Source: Alphaproteobacteria bacterium
Lineage (GTDB): Bacteria > Pseudomonadota > Alphaproteobacteria > Rickettsiales > RI-342
Reading direction: 5' to 3'
Assembly: GCA_020851915.1 (NCBI GenBank)
Contig: JADZBT010000102.1
Coordinates: 1-8,162, forward strand
DNA length: 8,162 bases
A program made the translations under genes and the position numbers. This document shows, one piece after another, positions 1 through 4,471 of this stretch (within the stretch, counting starts at the first letter, position 1; each line of letters starts with the position of its first letter). Below the pieces are notes generated by a model. It did no database searches, was not told the origin of the DNA, and was given only the letters and a program-made list of their open reading frames with translations.

Positions 1-656
1 AGATTGTTGGCGATCCATGAGGCCGCGCGGTCGGCGGTTTTCTCGGCGTCCGGGGTAGGTTGCTGGTCGGTTTCGGCGTTCTTTACCAGCTGCTCCGGCG
101 CGTCCGGCTTGAGGTGGGTGCGGGTGAAATTGAGGAATCCTGTGCCGCCTACCGTGCCCACCACGAACGCGACAAACTGGCCGAGGATGTCTTTATGCCA
201 GTTCTGCTTGAAGCGCTCTTTCTCGTGCTGCTCCGCCTCCGGGCGTCCCATACCCTGTGCCATGTTCTCGCGGATGTTCTCGTACGCGTGCGAGCGCATG
301 TGCGTGGGGATGATCCACAGCGCGCCCAGCAGGCTGATGACGCCGCTGTCCCAGACGAGGTTGCCCCATTTGCGATTGCGCTGCTCTTTCTCTGCATCGG
401 TCTTGTGATGCCCGGAGAGCTTCTCGGCCAGCGCATCGATGGGGTTCATCAGGTTGGCGATGGTGCGGGTGAAGAATGCTTTCACCTGCTCGATCTGCTG
501 TGGCATCTGCTTTTCCATCAGCACCGCGCCCAGCGAGATGACGGCGGTCGCGCCCACGGTGACGGAGGCCTGCGTGCCGGCGCGCGTGCTCAGGACCTTT
601 TCATCAAGGTCGCGCAGCCAGTGGCCGGTTTTTTCTGTATCGCTCTGGTCGTTCAT
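1..656 (-). CDS. Hypothetical three-helix membrane protein, C-terminus beyond window
   Basis: An open frame runs from an ATG at 656 leftward through 218 codons to the window edge without a stop, so the C-terminus is missing. The start is set by an in-frame TAG at 687-689 with no other ATG, GTG or TTG between; the ribosome site is weak. Three hydrophobic segments are visible at about residues 29-47, 99-117 and 158-176. Between them lie a charged stretch rich in Lys, Glu and His (80-98) and an amphipathic stretch around MRSHAYENIRENMAQGMG (120-137). The visible end (180-218) is hydrophilic, with Pro, Asp and Glu. I see no catalytic motif and no cleavable signal peptide, and I do not recognise the family. 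Long open frames on the opposite strand are shadows. The coding call rests on the frame staying open with a sensible membrane-protein composition; it is probably an inner-membrane protein of unknown role. Confidence 0.72.
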   Translation of the reverse strand, partial: MNDQSDTEKTGHWLRDLDEKVLSTRAGTQASVTVGATAVISLGAVLMEKQMPQQIEQVKAFFTRTIANLMNPIDALAEKLSGHHKTDAEKEQRNRKWGNLVWDSGVISLLGALWIIPTHMRSHAYENIRENMAQGMGRPEAEQHEKERFKQNWHKDILGQFVAFVVGTVGGTGFLNFTRTHLKPDAPEQLVKNAETDQQPTPDAEKTADRAASWIANN

Positions 657-793
657 GTCCGCATGTGGCGTCGGTTTACGCGTAAGCTACTGAATATAAT
701 CTGGATAAGATGAATTTAGTGTTAAGGTTTTGTGAAAAATGCCCTGTTGGCGTCGTGCGGGCGAAGAGCGACATCTTCGCCATCTGTGATGAG

Positions 794-813
794 ATCCCGG
801 CCTGCGCCGGGAT
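794..813. repeat. Dispersed palindromic repeat, copy 1
   Basis: Perfect inverted repeat with arms ATCCCGGC and GCCGGGAT around a CTGC loop. With its flanks, positions 788-817 are identical base for base to 6293-6322. It resembles the widespread short intergenic palindromes of proteobacteria whose chance translations read like IPAQAGI or IPAKAGIQ. It is probably a REP-like non-autonomous element or a transcript hairpin. Confidence 0.8.
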
Positions 814-840
814 GGCAGAGATAAAAGGGCTGAAAAAAAC

Positions 841-874
841 AAAACCCTGCGGGACGTTAGTCTCGCAGGGTTTT
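841..874 (-). terminator. Strong intrinsic terminator
   Basis: Arms 841-854 and 861-874 form a 14-bp stem with one G-T pair and a six-base loop at 855-860. Read on the minus strand, the stem is followed by TTTTGTTTTTTT, a good U-tract, so it should end a leftward transcript. The only minus-strand gene candidate just upstream is the 24-codon frame at 962-1036, which makes the terminator support for that small gene. On the plus strand the tract is only four T, so termination there would be weak. Confidence 0.82.
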
Positions 875-961
875 GAACTTTCAGAAGGAAGGCTGGTGTG
901 GTGAGCCACCAGCCTGGGACAACGGCTAAACTAGCGTACGCCGTCTTTGTGTCCCGTCGGG

Positions 962-1036
962 TTAGCCGTGGCCACCCGGGTCTTCGTCTTCATCGGGCTC
1001 TTCGTCAGGGCCGCGATGGAACAAATATTTGTTCAT
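962..1036 (-). CDS. Probable 24-residue acidic small protein
   Basis: An ATG at 1036 opens a 24-codon frame ending in TAA at 962-964. It is preceded by a perfect Shine-Dalgarno AAGGAGG (1043-1049) at a six-base spacing, the best ribosome site in the window together with that of the Bax-inhibitor-like gene. The peptide begins MNKYLFHRGP; the rest is dominated by Asp and Glu, with Pro, and ends in Gly-Gly-His-Gly. It has no hydrophobic segment and no repeated amino acid of the kind expected in an attenuation leader. A strong terminator lies about 90 bases downstream, before the next minus-strand gene, so it seems to be its own transcription unit. Three hairpins (1061-1140) precede the ribosome site. 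I do not recognise the peptide; it could be a small regulatory protein or a structured RNA with a chance frame. Confidence 0.55.
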   Translation of the reverse strand: MNKYLFHRGPDEEPDEDEDPGGHG

Positions 1037-1060
1037 GGGTTGCCTCCTTCCAAAGGATAA

Positions 1061-1140
1061 GCGGCGGTTTCGATGGTGCTACCGCCGCAACCGGTTTTCA
1101 TCACTTTACCGGCTCTCAGAGGTTACGTTGCCTGCCTCTG
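1061..1140 (-). ncRNA. Candidate three-hairpin RNA leader of the small peptide
   Basis: Three inverted repeats lie in tandem just upstream of the small peptide's Shine-Dalgarno. They are 1061-1068 with 1081-1088 (8 bp, GCGGCGGT/ACCGCCGC), 1091-1095 with 1108-1112 (5 bp, CCGGT/ACCGG) and 1117-1122 with 1135-1140 (6 bp, CAGAGG/CCTCTG). Each encloses exactly 12 bases, and they are separated by only two and four bases. On the minus strand the loop at 1096-1107 contains GATG and the loop at 1069-1080 contains CATC, so a short loop-loop contact is possible. The ribosome site lies outside the stems. I match it to no known riboswitch or thermometer, and its function is unknown. Confidence 0.4.
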
Positions 1141-1289
1141 GAAGCTTCACCCTTCTCAAAACAGACATTCTGAGGCGGAAAAGCTAAGAAATTGCGGGGA
1201 AAATAGCGCAGGATTGTTACGGTTTTATGACCCGGAGGGCTTGGTGGTGATTGTTTTTGTAAAAGTCACGTGCGATCCGGTGGCCCTGG

Positions 1290-1309
1290 ATCCCAGCTTT
1301 CGCTGGGAT
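1290..1309. repeat. Dispersed palindromic repeat, copy 2
   Basis: Arms ATCCCAGC and GCTGGGAT around a TTTC loop. Relative to copy 1, one base pair of the stem changes from G-C to A-T on both sides, so the palindrome is preserved. The minus-strand chance translation contains VIPAKAGIQ, a familiar artefact of this repeat type. Confidence 0.75.
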
Positions 1310-1335
1310 GACGGTGAAAATGGGGAAAGGTTCCC

Positions 1336-1364
1336 TTGAAAAAAACTGGAAATGACCCCATACT
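1336..1364 (+). promoter_or_regulatory. Possible sigma-70-type promoter for the Bax-inhibitor-like gene
   Basis: TTGAAA at 1336-1341 and CATACT at 1359-1364 are separated by 17 bases and lie about 50 bases before the gene start. An overlapping TATAAC at 1364-1369 is a better -10 but stands 22 bases from the -35. Either choice puts the hairpin at 1375-1394 in the 5' untranslated region. Confidence 0.35.
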
Positions 1365-1367
1365 ATA

Positions 1368-1394
1368 ACCCGACGGATGCGACGGGTCGCATCC
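1368..1394 (+). promoter_or_regulatory. Hairpin leader (ybhL-leader-like candidate)
   Basis: GGATGCGA (1375-1382) and TCGCATCC (1387-1394) form a perfect 8-bp stem with loop CGGG, about ten bases before the AGGAGG ribosome site. ACCCG at 1368-1372 is complementary to CGGGT at 1383-1387, giving an alternative hairpin or a tight pseudoknot with the loop. An alphaproteobacterial 'ybhL leader' motif has been described upstream of genes of this family, and position and context fit. I could not compare the sequence with the published model, so the identity is inference. Confidence 0.45.
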
Positions 1395-1415
1395 CGCCAT
1401 TTCAGGAGGATATAC

Positions 1416-2126
1416 ATGAGTTTCATGCAGGAAAGACAACAGGCCGCGCCGCAGACCGCGAGTGTGGAATATGATGAGGGCCTGCGTACCTACATGCTGC
1501 GGGTCTATAACTACATGGCCGGGGCCTTGGGGCTGTCGGGCATCGTGGCGTTCGTGACCGCGAATACGCCGGTGTTGTTCAATGCCATCTTCGGCACGCC
1601 GTTCTTCTGGGTGGTCGCACTCGCACCGCTCGGCATCGCGATGTATTCGGGCGCGAAGGTGCAGACCATGAGCGTCAAGGCGGCGCAGACGTGGTTCTGG
1701 GTATTCGCCGCAGTGATGGGGCTTTCCATGGCGTCCATCTTCGTGATCTATACGGGCGCGAGCGTAGCGCGGGTGTTCTTCATCACCGCCGGCACGTTCG
1801 GCGCGATGAGCATCTACGGCTACAGCACGCACCGCGACCTCACCGGCATGGGATCGTTCCTGATCATGGGCGCGATCGGCATCATGCTGGCGTCCATCGT
1901 GAACATATTTCTGGAGAGCCAGCCGTTGCATATGGCCATCTCGGTCATCGGCGTGCTGGTGTTCGTGGGGCTGACCGCCTATGACACCCAGCGCATCAAG
2001 CAGATCTACCGCGTGTTGAGCGGCGATATGCTGGAGAAGGTCGCGATACAGGGCGCGCTGTCGCTGTATCTCGACTTCATCAACCTGTTTATGATGCTGC
2101 TGCGCCTGATGGGCGACCGTAGGTAA
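1416..2126 (+). CDS. Bax inhibitor-1/YccA family membrane protein, YbhL-like
   Basis: A 236-residue polytopic inner-membrane protein of the BI-1 (TMBIM/UPF0005) family, the usual length for bacterial members. Seven hydrophobic segments run from about residue 32 to 231. Family hallmarks are visible: YGYSTHRDLTGMG (134-146), GLTAYDTQRIKQIY (185-198) and GALSLYLDFINLFMMLLRL (213-231). Asp190 and Asp220 sit where the family's paired acidic residues, implicated in pH-dependent calcium leak of the Bacillus homologue, are expected. Physiological roles of bacterial members remain poorly defined. The ATG at 1416 is chosen over an in-frame ATG at 1377 because AGGAGG (1404-1409) stands six bases before it and the upstream codons would translate the leader hairpin. 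It is monocistronic: a strong terminator follows 22 bases after the stop. Confidence 0.93.
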   Translation: MSFMQERQQAAPQTASVEYDEGLRTYMLRVYNYMAGALGLSGIVAFVTANTPVLFNAIFGTPFFWVVALAPLGIAMYSGAKVQTMSVKAAQTWFWVFAAVMGLSMASIFVIYTGASVARVFFITAGTFGAMSIYGYSTHRDLTGMGSFLIMGAIGIMLASIVNIFLESQPLHMAISVIGVLVFVGLTAYDTQRIKQIYRVLSGDMLEKVAIQGALSLYLDFINLFMMLLRLMGDRR

Positions 2127-2148
2127 GCCACAGTCGTAATCGAACTGG

Positions 2149-2179
2149 AAACCCGGCCAGCCTTCTGGCCGGGTTTTTT
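2149..2179 (+). terminator. Intrinsic terminator of the Bax-inhibitor-like gene
   Basis: A 12-bp perfect stem (2149-2160 with 2165-2176, arms AAACCCGGCCAG and CTGGCCGGGTTT) with a CCTT loop and a run of six T at 2174-2179. It is oriented to end the rightward transcript and isolates that gene from the operon starting at 2216, which must therefore have its own promoter or rely on read-through. Confidence 0.9.
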
Positions 2180-2180
2180 A

Positions 2181-2215
2181 TTGTGCTGGGCGGAAGGTGA
2201 TGTAAGATTCCGCCC
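2181..2215 (+). promoter_or_regulatory. Palindrome and possible core promoter at the pilin operon start
   Basis: GGGCGGAA (2188-2195) and TTCCGCCC (2208-2215) form a perfect 8-bp inverted repeat with a 12-base spacer, ending exactly at the ATG at 2216. A weak promoter can be drawn through it: TTGTGC (2181-2186), 16 bases, TAAGAT (2203-2208). If used, it would start transcription at or next to the ATG, giving a leaderless message; the palindrome would then be an operator over the core promoter. If transcription starts further upstream, the same sequence would be an RNA hairpin abutting the start codon. There is no well-placed Shine-Dalgarno. Confidence 0.4.
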
Positions 2216-3379
2216 ATGCGACCACGGACGAAGATCGAGCAGGGCTTCAGCCTCATCGAACTCAGCATCCTGCTGACGGTGTTTGCCATCGTCGCGGCCA
2301 CGGCGCTGAGCTGGCTCGCGCCCTCGGCCATTGACGAATCCGGGAAGATCGAGGTCACCCAGCAGCGGATGCATACCATCCAGCAGGCGTTGCGCGCATT
2401 CCGCGTGCATCACGGGCGGCTGCCCTGCGCGGCGGATCGCACGCTGGCCGATGATAACCCCAAGGCGGGGGAGGAGAACTGCACCGGGGTGACGGACAGC
2501 GGGTCGAATGTATTCAATCTGGGCGTGGTTCCGGTGCGCTCGCTGGGCATCGACCTGTCCAATATGATCGACGGATGGGGGCGGCGTTTCACCTATCATG
2601 TGGCGCTGCCATTGTGCGATCAGGGGCCGGGGGGCAGCGAGGCCTACCCGCTCAACTGCACGCAGATCACCTACCGGAGTAACGCCGGGGATCTGGAGGT
2701 GCGTACCTATGACACGGACGCCCCCACGGCGGTGTATGACGACGCCGATACCGCCACTTACGATGTGGTTAACGCGAAGGTGGCCTACGTGCTCGTCAGC
2801 CACGGGCCGAACGGCGACGGCGCGTGGATGCCCAGCGGCACGCAGCGCAATGCCGGAACGGGATCTGACCGCGAGTTGCTGAATGTGGATCGCCCCACGG
2901 CATCCCCTGCGGTGATCGAACCGGATAACATCTATTGGACGGAGGCCTATAACGTCAATTTCGACGACATCGTGCGGTTCGAGGCCAAGGAGAGCGATGC
3001 GGCCACCGTGGATAACCCGGCCAACCAGCTCGACCAGTCGCTGATGGATTACGACGCCTGGGTGCTGACGCAGGCGGACTGTCTGGATATATCGACGCGC
3101 ATTGCCGAAATCACCGGCGCTATCACCACCGAGATGGATGCGGTCGATATGGGGCAGGTCGAGTCGGAGGCCGATACCATGCTGCGCGTGCTGTGGTTCG
3201 CGCAGGAGGTATGCGCGGCCTATTATCCGGCGGATTATGCGGATCCGGCCACGGACATGCAATGCCCGTCCGGCAGAGAATTCAATCCTTCGGCGGCCGT
3301 GCCGGTGGACAACCCGCAAGGGTATTGCGATTGTCCGGGCGGAACCAGTTGGGACACGGGGGCGCACGAATGCAACTAG
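2216..3379 (+). CDS. Prepilin-like protein with type IV N-terminal methylation motif (paralogue 1)
   Basis: A 387-residue protein starting with a short basic leader (residues 1-10) and the class III signal G/FSLIELS, with Gly at -1 and Glu at +5, followed by a hydrophobic helix to about residue 35. It should be cleaved and methylated by a prepilin peptidase and may assemble into, or cap, a pilus or type II secretion pseudopilus. Blocks after the helix are shared with the next gene: a helix ending in GRLPCAA (67-73), VPVRSLG...DGWGRRFTYHVA (105-130), AYVLVSHGPNG (190-200) and FDDIVRF (249-255). The C-terminus is cysteine-rich, with CDC at 371-373; ten cysteines suggest periplasmic disulfides. 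It is far longer than a typical pilin of 130-200 residues. An in-frame TGA 15 bases upstream leaves ATG 2216 as the first start. Substrate and partners are unknown. Confidence 0.85.
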   Translation: MRPRTKIEQGFSLIELSILLTVFAIVAATALSWLAPSAIDESGKIEVTQQRMHTIQQALRAFRVHHGRLPCAADRTLADDNPKAGEENCTGVTDSGSNVFNLGVVPVRSLGIDLSNMIDGWGRRFTYHVALPLCDQGPGGSEAYPLNCTQITYRSNAGDLEVRTYDTDAPTAVYDDADTATYDVVNAKVAYVLVSHGPNGDGAWMPSGTQRNAGTGSDRELLNVDRPTASPAVIEPDNIYWTEAYNVNFDDIVRFEAKESDAATVDNPANQLDQSLMDYDAWVLTQADCLDISTRIAEITGAITTEMDAVDMGQVESEADTMLRVLWFAQEVCAAYYPADYADPATDMQCPSGREFNPSAAVPVDNPQGYCDCPGGTSWDTGAHECN

Positions 3380-4464
3380 GCGCGAAGCGTAATCTATCCC
3401 GCTCAGGCCAGTCGGCGTATACGCTGCTGGAGCTGTCCATCGTCATCACGATCTTCGGCCTGTTCATCGCGGGTGCGGCGGACGTGCTGGGCCGCAAGGC
3501 CGAGGCGGAGCGTTACCGTACTACCTATGCACATATGGATCGCATCGAAGCGGCGCTGAAGACGTTCGTGGAGCGCAACGGGTTCCTGCCATGCCCGGCG
3601 GCGGCGGACGCACGGATGGAGGATGGCGGGTCGGGTGATGAGTTCGGTGAGGCCGTGGCGTATAACACCGGAAATCCTGATGCGTGCGATGATGCGCCCA
3701 ACGATGGCCGTGGCATGCCCCCGGTGCGCTCGCTCGGGCTTCCCGACGAGGTAGCGTTCGACGGCTGGGGGCGAAAATTCTCGTACCATGTCGCCACAGG
3801 CACGGGGAGCGAGGACGACTGGAACAGCGATAATTTCCCCGGCGACATCAGCGTGAAGAATCTGCAGGGCTATGAGCTGACCGGGATCAATTATTCCGGA
3901 AATTACGGCGCGGCCTATGTGCTGCTGAGCCACGGCGAGAATGGATTGCGCGCATGGCTGCGGAACGTGTCGGGTGCGGATGCCGTCATGTTCATCTACG
4001 TGAATGTGGCGACCACCGACGCCATGCTGGGCGTGGAGATAGAGAATGTGGACGGGGATACGGATTATCTTCAGGCGCCGCAATCGCAGTATTTCGATGA
4101 CCTCGTGCGCTTCAAAACCAAGGCGGATCTTATCGCGCCGCGCCTGCTGGCGCCGCCGCTCCATATGTATTCGCTGGCGTGCCAGAGCGCGCAGGCGGTG
4201 CTCACGCACGAAACGGAAGCCACCATGGTGACCTTCGCGGGCAATAACCCCGATATATACAACGCGCTGATGACGGCGGCCACGGCGCTGGATTCCGTCT
4301 GCGACGTGAGCAACGTGACGCCGCTCGTCAATGACTGCGCCGACAATCAGGACTGGGACGGCGCGCTGCTGGATTGTTTCTGTGAAACCGCCGGCCAGTT
4401 CGTGCGGACCTCGTTCGACAATCTGCTGGCCTCGCAGGGAGAGATATTCGGCGGCTGCGAGTGA
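3370..4464 (+). CDS. Prepilin-like protein (paralogue 2) with Ala at the cleavage position
   Basis: A 364-residue protein with a basic leader of 16 residues, then A/YTLLELSIVITIF and a hydrophobic core to about residue 40. Glu21 is the +5 glutamate, but the residue before the cleavage point is Ala16, not the usual Gly. Blocks shared with paralogue 1 are GFLPCPAA (71-78), PPVRSLG...DGWGRKFSYHVA (117-142), AYVLLSHGENG (182-192), FDDLVRF (242-248) and a C-terminal CxC (336-338). They mark the two genes as an old tandem duplication. The ATG at 3370 lies inside the end of paralogue 1 (10-base overlap), which implies translational coupling; it is preferred over an in-frame ATG at 3193 because only this start places the class III signal at the N-terminus. 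It is probably exported and assembled together with paralogue 1, with function unknown. Confidence 0.83.
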   Translation: MQLGAKRNLSRSGQSAYTLLELSIVITIFGLFIAGAADVLGRKAEAERYRTTYAHMDRIEAALKTFVERNGFLPCPAAADARMEDGGSGDEFGEAVAYNTGNPDACDDAPNDGRGMPPVRSLGLPDEVAFDGWGRKFSYHVATGTGSEDDWNSDNFPGDISVKNLQGYELTGINYSGNYGAAYVLLSHGENGLRAWLRNVSGADAVMFIYVNVATTDAMLGVEIENVDGDTDYLQAPQSQYFDDLVRFKTKADLIAPRLLAPPLHMYSLACQSAQAVLTHETEATMVTFAGNNPDIYNALMTAATALDSVCDVSNVTPLVNDCADNQDWDGALLDCFCETAGQFVRTSFDNLLASQGEIFGGCE

Positions 4465-4471
4465 GGGGGGT

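Larger units (their letters stand above)
657..961. other. Intergenic stretch without a long gene
   Basis: This 305-base stretch separates the left membrane-protein gene from the small peptide gene, both on the minus strand. It holds a palindromic repeat copy (794-813), a strong terminator (841-874) and a second hairpin (891-898 with 907-914, arms GGCTGGTG/CACCAGCC) in what would be the 3' untranslated part of the peptide transcript. The AT-rich part at 690-740 probably carries the promoter of the left gene, but I found no convincing -35/-10 pair. Short open frames here have no ribosome site and translate the repeat. Confidence 0.6.
1037..1415. other. Structured intergenic region between divergent units
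   Basis: About 380 bases separate the small peptide gene (minus) from the Bax-inhibitor-like gene (plus). Starting from the minus-strand gene it holds a Shine-Dalgarno, three tandem hairpins (1061-1140), an AT-richer stretch (1150-1260) where a leftward promoter might lie but none is clear, a palindromic repeat copy (1290-1309), and then the rightward promoter candidate and hairpin leader of the next gene. Open frames across it lack ribosome sites and change character at the repeat, so I call none. Confidence 0.6.

Noticed and set aside
60..713. Plus-strand 217-codon open frame
   Set aside because: It lies antisense to the left membrane-protein gene, lacks a ribosome site, and its composition (many His, Arg and Val in no pattern) is that of a shadow frame in G+C-rich DNA.
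710..904. Plus-strand 64-codon open frame
   Set aside because: It translates a palindromic repeat and the terminator stem and has no ribosome site; the IPACAGM-like peptide is a repeat artefact.
1061..1140. Known riboswitch or RNA thermometer of the ROSE type
   Set aside because: The hairpins do not sequester the Shine-Dalgarno, the gene is not a heat-shock gene, and no recognisable riboswitch core motif is present.
1217..1426. Minus-strand frame containing VIPAKAGIQ
   Set aside because: This peptide is a well-known chance translation of the intergenic palindrome, here copy 2, and the frame also covers the promoter and leader of the next gene.
2006..3367. Minus-strand 453-codon open frame
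   Set aside because: It is antisense to the first pilin-like gene and the end of the Bax-inhibitor-like gene and reads across a strong terminator; Arg/His-rich shadow translation without any domain.
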